Source: Paenalcaligenes sp021793095 (GTDB lineage Bacteria > Pseudomonadota > Gammaproteobacteria > Burkholderiales > Burkholderiaceae_B). From it: a DNA stretch of 64,000 nucleotides. Made by a program: the position numbers and the translations under genes. Positions 26,980 to 34,829 of the stretch are shown here, in pieces. Position 1 is the stretch's first letter; each line of letters begins with the position of its first letter. The notes beneath the pieces were generated by a model. The model saw only the letters and a list, made by a program, of their open reading frames with translations. It searched no databases and was not told where the DNA came from. Location of the stretch: contig DAHVQS010000006.1 of assembly GCA_027317645.1 (NCBI GenBank), positions 1-64,000 on the forward strand, in the 5' to 3' direction.

Positions 26980-27020
26980 AAACCCTAATAAGCTAAACCC
27001 TAATAAGCTAAACCCTAATA
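26980..27020. repeat. 15-bp tandem repeat, 2.7 copies
   Basis: AAACCCTAATAAGCT at 26980-26994 and 26995-27009, followed by a partial copy AAACCCTAATA at 27010-27020. It lies 45 nt after nth and upstream of the degenerate ATPase gene. The 194-nt gap holds nothing else except a -10-like TATAAT at 27055-27060 without a recognisable -35. Confidence 0.95.
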
Positions 27021-27138
27021 GATAGTTATCAGGGCGGTAGGCATAATCAAAACATATAATTAAGTCACATACATCATCCGCACACACCTCACAAAACACA
27101 CCCACGGCGTTTGATTGTGATTGTTATAGGTGATGGCC

Positions 27139-27807
27139 ATGGACTATCCAGCCCTTGAACTCATTGATTTTCACGCCTGGCAACAACAAGGCCCAGGCAC
27201 CCTCATACAGGGCCTCAATGTTCGGATTGCCCAAGGTGAGACTTTTGCCTTTTTGAGCCGCAGCGCATCGGCGCGACAGCTACTGGTCGATAGCCTGATC
27301 GGTCGTCATCCGCACAAACATGGCTCGATACGCATCCTCAATAACGAAACCAGCCACCTCGACGAAGAGGCAGTCTGTCGCTATGGGATGATCCACTGTG
27401 ATCCTGACCAAGGCATCGTGCCGCATTTAAACTGCCAAGAAAATCTGTTACTGCCCCCCTTGGGCCCAAATCTAATTGGCGGCGGTTTGCCTTTGCTGGA
27501 AATATTTTTGCTTTTTCCGAGGCTTAAAAAAGCGCAAAGAGCCCTGAGCAGCAGCCTGGATCCTTGTCTGCGCTTGCAGCTCAGCTGGGCACGTGCACTG
27601 CGTACCGGGGCAAATATCATGATTTTAAAAAACCTAGGGACCTATCTAATAGGCGCCAACCTAGAGCAAACGCATGCCTTGCTGATGCAGCTCAATCAAC
27701 GCAACTACACCATCATTTTGATAGAAGAGGAAAACAGCGCACTGCTGGATTACATCCAAAACCAATACAGCATGGAGCAATGGGCGCAGGTGCCAACGCT
27801 GCGCTAA
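27139..27807 (+). CDS. Degenerate LivF-like ABC ATPase (predicted pseudo-ATPase)
   Basis: A 222-residue intact protein that lines up with LivF-type ABC ATPases over its whole length but has lost every catalytic motif. The Walker A region reads LSRSASARQLL where LivF has LGRNGxGKSTL (Lys to Arg at residue 46); the signature is LDPCLRLQLSWARAL instead of LSGGEQQMLAIGRAL; Walker B is IMILKN instead of LLILDE; the switch region reads IIEE/EN-like (ILIEEEN). Linking segments are well kept: GLNVRIAQGE, IVPHLNCQENLLL, LLEIFLLFPRLKK. So the fold is probably kept without ATP hydrolysis. GTG (27130) and ATGs at 27133/27139 are possible starts; 27139 has AGG at good spacing. It converges on a liv operon. 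It may be a regulatory or structural paralogue, or a decaying gene that still happens to be open. Confidence 0.75.
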   Translation: MDYPALELIDFHAWQQQGPGTLIQGLNVRIAQGETFAFLSRSASARQLLVDSLIGRHPHKHGSIRILNNETSHLDEEAVCRYGMIHCDPDQGIVPHLNCQENLLLPPLGPNLIGGGLPLLEIFLLFPRLKKAQRALSSSLDPCLRLQLSWARALRTGANIMILKNLGTYLIGANLEQTHALLMQLNQRNYTIILIEEENSALLDYIQNQYSMEQWAQVPTLR

Positions 27808-27810
27808 ATG

Positions 27811-27850
27811 TTAGGGGTGCTCTGTGGGCATTAGGCGTCCTCTGTGGGCT
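27811..27850. repeat. 20-bp imperfect tandem duplication at the livF stop
   Basis: TTAGGGGTGCTCTGTGGGCA (27811-27830) is followed directly by a copy with three differences (27831-27850). The second copy encodes the last codons and stop of livF on the minus strand; the first lies just after the convergent pseudo-ATPase gene. Confidence 0.9.
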
Positions 27851-28667
27851 CTTGGTGCCCCAGCCCCAGATAACTTTCAATCACACGTGGATCATTGGCC
27901 AACTCGTGAGCAATCCCCTGCAGCACTACCTCACCGGTCTCGAGCACGTAACCATAATCCGCGATCTGCAAGGCAGCGCGCGCATTCTGCTCGACCAACA
28001 AAATGGACACTCCCCGTGCACGCAACGCGACAATGGTCTGAAAAATCTCACTCACGATCAGTGGTGCCAGTCCTAAGCTGGGCTCATCGAGCATCAGCAC
28101 CTGGGGTTGCGCCATCAATGCGCGACCCAAAGCCAGCATTTGGCGCTCCCCACCCGATAAGGTGCCCGCCAACTGCCGGCGTCGCTCATGTAAACGCGGA
28201 AACAGCTCAAAAATATCCGCCAGCGTATCTCGCCAGCCTGAAACGCGCTGGCGATAAAGACGAAATCCTCCCAGCAATAAGTTTTCTTCAACGGTCATGC
28301 TGGCAAAGAGCTCACGGCTCTCGGGCACCAAGCACAGCCCCTGCCCCACCCGTTGCTCTACCGACCAATCGCTGATGACCTGCTCACGATAAACCACCTC
28401 ACCGCGGGCATGACCATTGGTCGGCAAATTACCCATCATCGCATTTAACAAGGTCGACTTGCCGGCGCCGTTTGCGCCAATCACCGTCACAATTGCCCCC
28501 TGAGGCACATGCAACTCGGGACAATCCAAAGCGGGCACAGTCCCATAATGCACATTGAGTTGACGCACTGAAATTAATGCCGGGCCCAAATCCGCCATTT
28601 GAAAATCTTGCTCGGCCTGTGTCTGATTGCTCATAGTTTTAAACCCATCAAATCCTCTATCGCTCAT
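27831..28667 (-). CDS. livF: Branched-chain amino acid ABC transporter ATPase LivF (operon 1)
   Basis: One of two ATPases energising uptake of leucine/isoleucine/valine or related compounds. The 278-residue protein has Walker A GANGAGKST, signature LSGGERQMLALGRALM, Walker B VLMLDEPSLGL and the LivF-type VEQNARAAL switch. The ATG at 28667 overlaps the stop of the upstream LivM-LivG gene (ATGA), implying translational coupling; an internal ATG at 28634 is possible. Last gene of the operon. Confidence 0.93.
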   Translation of the reverse strand: MSDRGFDGFKTMSNQTQAEQDFQMADLGPALISVRQLNVHYGTVPALDCPELHVPQGAIVTVIGANGAGKSTLLNAMMGNLPTNGHARGEVVYREQVISDWSVEQRVGQGLCLVPESRELFASMTVEENLLLGGFRLYRQRVSGWRDTLADIFELFPRLHERRRQLAGTLSGGERQMLALGRALMAQPQVLMLDEPSLGLAPLIVSEIFQTIVALRARGVSILLVEQNARAALQIADYGYVLETGEVVLQGIAHELANDPRVIESYLGLGHQEPTEDA

Positions 28668-30502
28668 GCGGTCTCGACCACACCCCCCAGATAGGCCTCA
28701 AGCACATCAGGGTTTGTTTGCACGCTCTGAGGGGTACCCTCGGCCAATTTGGTCCCAAAGTTCATCACCACGATGTGATCGGTTAATCCCATTACGAACT
28801 CCATATCGTGCTCGACCAACAAAATACTCATGCCCTCACGGCTGAGCTGACGCAGCACATCTCCTAAGGCCTGTTTTTCTCGGTAGCGTAAACCAGCAGC
28901 CGGCTCATCCAGCATCAACAAAATAGGATCGCTGGCCAATGCCCGGGCGATCTCTAAAATACGCTGTTGCCCCAAGGCCAATCGACCGGCGGGCTCGTAC
29001 TGCATATCGAGCAACCCGACCCGCTTGAGCTGGCGGCGCGCTTCGTGCAGCAAACGCTCTTCGACTTTACGTTCAGCGTGCACAAACGCCCGCATGACCC
29101 CTGCTGAGGCGCGCAAATACGCCCCCAAAGCGACGTTTTCCAGCACGGTCATATTGGGTGCCAACTGCACGTGCTGAAAGCTGCGACTGATACCCAAATG
29201 GGCGATTTGCCGCGCATTGAGGGTTTGGATGTCTTGACCCAAAAAGCGCACCTGCCCAGAGGTCCGCGGCAGCACCCCCGTAATGAGGTTAAAGCAAGTA
29301 CTCTTGCCCGCCCCATTAGGGCCGATCAAGCCCACAATCTCGCCGGCCTTGATGCGGAAACTCAAATCATTGACAGCCACCAGCCCCCCAAACTCTTTGC
29401 GCAGCTTATTGAGCTCGAGCACAGGTGTCTCGGCAGCGGGCAAACTGCGGTGCTCTAGGCCACTGGTGGTGTCCTCATCAGCAGCCGTCAGCTCGCCCAA
29501 CTGCAACGCTGAATAACGCTGCTCATTGGTCAAAGGCTTGCCCCCTAAACGTTGCCAAACGAATTCCCACCCTTGGGCTAAAAAGGACCATAAGCCCTGA
29601 CTGGCATACTGCAAGATAATGATCATCAACACCCCAAACACAATCAGCTCGGCATTGACCCCATCATCTAAAAACAGAGGCAAAATATTTTGCAGCCTGT
29701 CCTTGATAATCAAAATCACACTGGAGCCCAGCACCGCCCCCCACACGCTGGAGGCCCCACCAATCACGGCCATAAAAAGATATTCAATGCCGTAATTCAA
29801 ACCAAAAGGGCTGGGGCTGACCGCGCGCTGCATGTGGGCATACAACCAACCCGACACACAGGCAAGCAAAGCGGCATAAATAAACACAATCACCTTATAG
29901 CGGGCCGTATTAATGCCAAAAGACTCGGCCATGGCCCCCCGCTGGCGCAGAGCACGAATCGCCCGCCCGGGACGCGAATGCATCAGGTTGTAGGTCGCCC
30001 ACATGGCCAGCAATACGGTTATCCAGATCAGATAGTAAATAGAACGCCCGCGGCCAAAAGATATGCCAAATAACTCAATCGCGGGGATGCCAGATATCCC
30101 GTCGTGTTGGCCTAAAAAGGCCAAGTTGCCAAATAAATAATAAATGGACAATGACCAAGCAATGGTCCCTAAAGGCAAATAATGCCCAGACAGGCGCATG
30201 GTCACTGCCCCGATGATAAAGGCAAAGGCAAAGGTCAACAGTAAGGCCACTAACAAGCCAGCCCAGGGAGACCAGCCCATCTGCGTACTCAACCAGGCCG
30301 TGGCATAGGCACCAATGCCCACAAAGGCAGCTTGGCCAAATGAGGTCAGCCCCGCTACCCCGGTCAAGACCACCAGACCTAGCACCACTAAACTGCTCAG
30401 ACCAATGTAATTCAGCTGTGTAATCCAAAACTCGGGCATCCCTGACCACAAGGGCAGCACCGCTAAAATCAGCAACAGGGGCACAAAAATCCAACGTCTC
30501 AT
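28664..30502 (-). CDS. LivM-LivG fusion: permease plus ATPase (operon 1)
   Basis: A single 612-residue protein in which residues 1-320 are a LivM membrane permease (several helices; GLTSFGQAAFVGIGAYATAW, RAIRALRQRGAMAESFGIN) and residues 361-612 a LivG ATPase with Walker A GLIGPNGAGKS (Lys400), LGISRSFQHVQ, a modified signature (LALGQQRILEIARAL) and Walker B LLMLDEPAAGL. About 40 linker residues join them. Such fusions are known in some betaproteobacterial liv systems. livH ends 3 nt upstream and livF overlaps downstream, so all are one transcript. Confidence 0.92.
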   Translation of the reverse strand: MRRWIFVPLLLILAVLPLWSGMPEFWITQLNYIGLSSLVVLGLVVLTGVAGLTSFGQAAFVGIGAYATAWLSTQMGWSPWAGLLVALLLTFAFAFIIGAVTMRLSGHYLPLGTIAWSLSIYYLFGNLAFLGQHDGISGIPAIELFGISFGRGRSIYYLIWITVLLAMWATYNLMHSRPGRAIRALRQRGAMAESFGINTARYKVIVFIYAALLACVSGWLYAHMQRAVSPSPFGLNYGIEYLFMAVIGGASSVWGAVLGSSVILIIKDRLQNILPLFLDDGVNAELIVFGVLMIIILQYASQGLWSFLAQGWEFVWQRLGGKPLTNEQRYSALQLGELTAADEDTTSGLEHRSLPAAETPVLELNKLRKEFGGLVAVNDLSFRIKAGEIVGLIGPNGAGKSTCFNLITGVLPRTSGQVRFLGQDIQTLNARQIAHLGISRSFQHVQLAPNMTVLENVALGAYLRASAGVMRAFVHAERKVEERLLHEARRQLKRVGLLDMQYEPAGRLALGQQRILEIARALASDPILLMLDEPAAGLRYREKQALGDVLRQLSREGMSILLVEHDMEFVMGLTDHIVVMNFGTKLAEGTPQSVQTNPDVLEAYLGGVVETA

Positions 30503-30505
30503 GAA

Positions 30506-31552
30506 TCAGTCCTCATCATCCATGATTTGCATGCCAAAGGAACGCCACAACAACACCGGAATAATCAACGTAAATACGATGACCTCCTTGTACTGACTGG
30601 CCCAGAAAGAAGAAAACGCCTCGAGAATCCCCACAAATATGGCCCCAATGGCAGTGATGGGATAACTGGCCAACCCACCAATAATGGCCCCTACGAACCC
30701 TTTCAAACCAATCAAGAATCCAGTGTCATAGTAAATCGTAGTCACCGGCGCAATGAGCATGCCAGAAAAAGCCCCCACCGCGGCCGCCAAAAACATCGTA
30801 ATGCGACCCGACATCTCTGTACTGATACCCACCAAACGCGCCCCGCGGCGATTGACCGCTGTGGCCCGCAAGGCACGACCATATAAAGTGGCGCCAAAAA
30901 ACAACCACAAGGCCCCAATCAAAATGGCACAGGCCACCAGCACAAACAGGGTTTGGGCAGACCACATCATGCCCAATACATCGACCTGCCCCTTCATAAA
31001 GGCGGGCGTGCGCCACCCCTCGGCACCAAAAAACACCAGCCCCAGCCCCGTCAGAGCAAAGTGCAACGCCACCGAGGTGATGAGCAATACCAGCACACTG
31101 GCCTCTGCCAAGGGCTGATAAACTAATTTATACAGCATGGGGCCAAGCGGAATAACCACCGCCAATGAATACAACACTGACACTGCCAATGGCAGCTCTT
31201 TGCCCATCACCCATGGGCTGATCAGTATCAGCGCGACGGGCCAAGCCACCGACCAAAGCAGTGCCCATGCAATGCGCACCCCTTTACGCTCGGCAGTGTA
31301 TTTAACGATGTGGTAAATGTCTTTGATCGCCACGATGACCCCTACAATCAGTAGCAGCCAAAGCGTGCCTGGCGTACGCCCATTAATAATAAAAGCTAGG
31401 GTCAGCGCGCCAAAGGTGACAAACTCCCCTTGGGGAATAAAAATAATGCGCGTGACGGCAAAAACCATCACCAAAGCCAGCCCCAACAGCGCGTAAATTG
31501 CACCATTGAGCAAGCCATCTTGTAATAAAATCAGTAATACGGTGGCATCCAT
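30506..31552 (-). CDS. livH: Branched-chain amino acid ABC permease LivH (operon 1)
   Basis: Inner-membrane permease subunit. The 348-residue protein opens with LLQDGLLNGAIYALLGLALVMVF and the IIFIPQGEF loop and ends with the GLASYPITAIGAIFVGILEAFSSFWASQYK segment. It is about 40-60 residues longer than typical LivH because of an extra stretch with charged residues and helices at about 60-135 (DIYHIVKYTAERKG ...). Located between the binding protein and the fused permease-ATPase. Confidence 0.9.
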   Translation of the reverse strand: MDATVLLILLQDGLLNGAIYALLGLALVMVFAVTRIIFIPQGEFVTFGALTLAFIINGRTPGTLWLLLIVGVIVAIKDIYHIVKYTAERKGVRIAWALLWSVAWPVALILISPWVMGKELPLAVSVLYSLAVVIPLGPMLYKLVYQPLAEASVLVLLITSVALHFALTGLGLVFFGAEGWRTPAFMKGQVDVLGMMWSAQTLFVLVACAILIGALWLFFGATLYGRALRATAVNRRGARLVGISTEMSGRITMFLAAAVGAFSGMLIAPVTTIYYDTGFLIGLKGFVGAIIGGLASYPITAIGAIFVGILEAFSSFWASQYKEVIVFTLIIPVLLWRSFGMQIMDDED

Positions 31553-31666
31553 GAATAATCAGATCCAAGCACGAAACAAGCAAAAAGGCGCAGTGCCAGC
31601 GCACCGCGCCTCCAGGCTACAAGGCGCTAATACGCCCATGGTCATCTCTATTTGGCTAACAGTGAA

Positions 31667-32845
31667 CTAATAGGTAGCCAACTCAGGACGATATTTCCAA
31701 GCCTCGTCAACCACCTCAACCATGACGCGGGCCCGCTCATCCAGACCAGAGTGGTCATCAGAGCTCATGTTGAATACCCCTTGGGATGCTGCTAAATCAG
31801 AGGTGTTTTCGATGGCCTCACGCAGCGCATGACGAAACTCGTTCGTGCCCGGCTCTGCACCAGACTCTAAAGCGGCTGGGATGGCATTGGCAATGATCAA
31901 ACCGGCATCCCACAAGTGCCCACCAAAGGTATTAATGGTGCCCTCGCCATATTTATCCTCGTACAAAGCCTTGTACTCAAGTGCTGACTCTTTGACCGGG
32001 TGATCATCCTCGAGCTGATCGGCCACCAATAAGGGCCCAGCTGGCAAAATCATGCCATTACAGTCCGCACCGCATACCCGCAGGACATCGCTATTTGCCG
32101 CACCGTGCGTCTGATAAATATAGCCCTCGTAACCACGGTTGACTAACTCGGACTGAGGCAATGCCACCGGAGTCCCAGAGGCGGCAATCAGTACGCCATC
32201 AGGATTGGTAGACAAGATTTTCAAAATCTGCCCCGTCACCGAAGTATCATTGCGGTTGTAGCGCTCGGAAGCCAACACCTCGATGCCTTTTTCATTGGCT
32301 GCCTTGGTCATTTCCTCTAGCCAACCATCCCCATAAGCATCATTAAAACCAATCACCGCCAAGGTCTCTACCCCTTGGGATTCCATGGTGTCTGCCAGTG
32401 CACTGGCCATCAGCTCATCGTTTTGAGGGGTCTTGTATGACCAAATACGCGGGCCATCGACAGGCTCAACAATGCGCGCATTGGCGGCCACACTGATCAT
32501 GGGGGTCTCGGTTTCCTCAGCCACATCAAGCATGGCCAACGAACCAGGCGTCGCCGAGGTGCCAATCACCACATCGACCCCGTCCTCACTGACCAGTTTG
32601 CGCATATTACGCACTGCCTGCGTGGTATCGGTCGCATCATCCAAAACGATGTACTCAACAGTCTGGCCTGCAATTTCTGTCGGCAGCAAACTGACTGTAT
32701 TACGTTCGGGAATCCCCAAGGACGCGGCCGGACCTGTTGAGGATACCGTCACCCCCACCTTTATCTGTGCCTGAGCTAGTAAAGGCATGCTCAAGGCAAT
32801 AGCGCCTGCTAAAAGAGTCTTTTTAAATAACCCAAAAGGCCGCAT
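31667..32845 (-). CDS. Periplasmic branched-chain amino acid-binding protein (operon 1)
   Basis: Substrate-binding protein of the type I periplasmic fold. The 392-residue precursor has a signal peptide (basic RPFGLFKK, hydrophobic core, cleavage after AQA at residue 26). The mature part has the LivJ/LivK-like VGVTVSSTGPAASLG start and GTSATPGSLAMLDVAEE. Two cysteines (VCGADCNG) may form a disulfide. The ATG at 32845 has GGGAG 7 nt upstream and is preferred over 32872. The true ligand (amino acid, aromatic acid or other) cannot be read from sequence. Confidence 0.88.
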   Translation of the reverse strand: MRPFGLFKKTLLAGAIALSMPLLAQAQIKVGVTVSSTGPAASLGIPERNTVSLLPTEIAGQTVEYIVLDDATDTTQAVRNMRKLVSEDGVDVVIGTSATPGSLAMLDVAEETETPMISVAANARIVEPVDGPRIWSYKTPQNDELMASALADTMESQGVETLAVIGFNDAYGDGWLEEMTKAANEKGIEVLASERYNRNDTSVTGQILKILSTNPDGVLIAASGTPVALPQSELVNRGYEGYIYQTHGAANSDVLRVCGADCNGMILPAGPLLVADQLEDDHPVKESALEYKALYEDKYGEGTINTFGGHLWDAGLIIANAIPAALESGAEPGTNEFRHALREAIENTSDLAASQGVFNMSSDDHSGLDERARVMVEVVDEAWKYRPELATY

Positions 32846-33005
32846 AACAGATCTCCCAGTTATTAATAACAAAATACATATACTTGCGGCCTGTATTATG
32901 CCCCACAGCGCGCTCAGCGTCTTTAGGTGCTTACCCGTGTTATGGTCTCGACTGAGTGTGATTTCGTTTACAATGCATGGTTGCCAAACATCTTTTTAGC
33001 CCGCT

Positions 33006-33554
33006 ATGAGAAAACTGCTTTTTGATTTATTCCCGCTCATTTTATTCTTTTTGGCCTTTCGTGCCTTTGACCTCTATGTGGCCACCGGTGTTGCCATGGC
33101 AGCCGTCGTCGCGCAGATTTTATGGCTAAAACTACGGGCCCGCACCATCGAAACCACCCATTGGATCAATCTAGGGGTCATTGTCGTCTTCGGAACGGCG
33201 ACCTTGGTCTTCCAAAATGACTCCTTTATCAAATGGAAACCCACCGTGTTGTACTGGCTTTTTGCAGGGATCCTTTTGTTCAGCCAGCTATTTCTAGGGC
33301 GCAACCTGATGATGAGCCTGATGGGGGGGCAGCTGACCCTGCCCGAGGCAGCCTGGAAAAAGCTTAATTACAGCTGGTCGGGCTTTTTTATTTTCTCCGG
33401 TGCCGCTAATTTATTTGTTGCCTTTTCTGGGTATTTTACAGAATCACAATGGGTAAACTTTAAAGTCTTTGGCTCTTTGGTATTGTTGATTGTTTTTGTC
33501 ATTGGCCAAAGCCTCTGGCTGTCACGCTACATGAAAGACGAGCCACCCGCCTGA
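33006..33554 (+). CDS. yciB: Inner membrane septation protein YciB/IspA family
   Basis: A 182-residue polytopic membrane protein matching the YciB (intracellular septation protein A) family: starts MRKLLFDLFPLILFFLAFR, has about five helices, and the GRNLMMSLMGGQLTLPEAAWKKLNYSW segment diagnostic of the family. Reported to act in envelope and division integrity. No clear ribosome site. First of a plus-strand group with bolA and the parvulin, a common trio in betaproteobacteria. Confidence 0.93.
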   Translation: MRKLLFDLFPLILFFLAFRAFDLYVATGVAMAAVVAQILWLKLRARTIETTHWINLGVIVVFGTATLVFQNDSFIKWKPTVLYWLFAGILLFSQLFLGRNLMMSLMGGQLTLPEAAWKKLNYSWSGFFIFSGAANLFVAFSGYFTESQWVNFKVFGSLVLLIVFVIGQSLWLSRYMKDEPPA

Positions 33555-33712
33555 TTTTCAGAGCGCGTTTAGGGCACTTGAGGGGTGGGATAAATTTGCA
33601 TTTATTTTTTTTACTCTCACCCCCTTTATGTGTATTGTGTGCGTGTTACGATAAGCGGTTGAACGTCTCACACACATCTATTCATCTTTGTTAATCGATA
33701 CAGAGTACCAAC

Positions 33713-33979
33713 ATGTCACAAGTCGTCGAGGAACGCATTCAACAGCTCAAAGATCGGTTGCAGGCCCTCTCACCGACCACCCTCGAGGTGATCGATGAAT
33801 CGCACCATCATATTGGTCATGAGGGCGCCAAAGACGGCGCTAGCCATTTTCGGTTACGGATTGCTTCCGAGCAATTCTCCGGAAAAAACACCCTGGCCTG
33901 CCACCGCCTGATTTATGCCGAGGTGGGTGATCTCATCCCCTTTCCCGTGCATGCTTTGGCGATCGAAATCTTGTCTTAA
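33713..33979 (+). CDS. BolA-family protein
   Basis: An 88-residue BolA-fold protein with the invariant-type His in HFRLRIASEQFSGKNTLACHRLIY and the helix-turn-like motif. BolA proteins work with monothiol glutaredoxins in iron-sulfur handling, and also as transcription regulators. Short distance (20 nt) to the parvulin gene downstream. Confidence 0.92.
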   Translation: MSQVVEERIQQLKDRLQALSPTTLEVIDESHHHIGHEGAKDGASHFRLRIASEQFSGKNTLACHRLIYAEVGDLIPFPVHALAIEILS

Positions 33980-33999
33980 TTTTTTCACAAAGGATTACC

Positions 34000-34782
34000 A
34001 TGAAACGTTTAGCTGCGCTCACCCTGGCTTGCGCTTTTGCCGCACCCATCAGCGCCGAAACCATGATGACCATCAATGGTCAAGATATTTCTCAAGCAGA
34101 CTTTGACAACTTTATCGAGCTCATCATCGAACAGGGTGCGACCGACTCACCCGAGCTGCGCGAACGCGTCAAAGAAGAGCTCATCGTCCGCACTGTGGCT
34201 GTCCAAGAAGCCGAGCGTCAGGGCTTAGATAAAAACCCTGAGGTCCAACAAGAGCTCGACCTGGCCCGCCAAGGCATTTTGGTACGTGCACTGCTCGAGG
34301 ACTACATCGAAGCCCACCCCATCAGCGATGAGCAGGTAGAGGCCGAATACAATAAGCTCAAAGAGCAAGGCGAGCAACAAAAGGAATACAAGGTACGCCA
34401 CATCTTGGTCGAGGCTGAGGACGAGGCCAAAAAACTGTTGGCCGATATCAAAGACGGCAAGTTGAGCTTTGACGATGCCGCCAAAGAACACTCTATTGAC
34501 CCTGGCAGCAAAGAAAATGGCGGTGAGTTAGGTTGGGCACCTAGCAGTAATTATGTCGCCCCCTTTGCCGAGGCAGTAGAAACTCTTGAGGTCGGCAACC
34601 TAGGTGATGCCCCCGTAGAGTCACAATTTGGTTGGCATATTATTGAGCTCCAGGACGAGCGTGCCCCTGAGTTCCCTGCCCTGGATGATGTGAAATCACA
34701 AATCACCGAGCTCCTCCGCCAAGAACAGCTCAGCGAGTTCCAAGATGAGCTTTTGGCCAAGGCCAAGGTCGAAGAGAAATAA
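34000..34782 (+). CDS. Periplasmic parvulin-type peptidyl-prolyl isomerase (Par27-like)
   Basis: Folding factor for exported proteins. The 260-residue precursor has a signal peptide (MKRLAALTLACAFAAPISA, cleavage before ETMM), a SurA/PrsA-like helical N-domain, and a parvulin domain (about 128-222: VRHILVEAEDEAKKLL ... GELGWAPSSNYVAPFAEAV ... ESQFGWHIIEL). The layout equals Bordetella Par27. AAAGGA gives a strong ribosome site. Next to bolA and yciB as in other Alcaligenaceae. Confidence 0.9.
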   Translation: MKRLAALTLACAFAAPISAETMMTINGQDISQADFDNFIELIIEQGATDSPELRERVKEELIVRTVAVQEAERQGLDKNPEVQQELDLARQGILVRALLEDYIEAHPISDEQVEAEYNKLKEQGEQQKEYKVRHILVEAEDEAKKLLADIKDGKLSFDDAAKEHSIDPGSKENGGELGWAPSSNYVAPFAEAVETLEVGNLGDAPVESQFGWHIIELQDERAPEFPALDDVKSQITELLRQEQLSEFQDELLAKAKVEEK

Positions 34783-34797
34783 TCCCTCGACCTCTTG

Positions 34798-34812
34798 GCG
34801 AGACGGTCTCGC
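34798..34812. terminator. Possible hairpin between parvulin gene and ligA
   Basis: GCGAG-ACGGT-CTCGC inverted repeat in the 47-nt gap between the two converging genes, extendable to 7 bp. No T-run follows, so it is only a weak terminator candidate. Confidence 0.3.
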
Positions 34813-34829
34813 TTGATGATCTGCCCGCC

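Noticed and set aside
26980..27020. CCCTAA-like units resembling telomere repeats or a CRISPR array
   Set aside because: Only 2.7 copies with no spacers; a simple tandem duplication.
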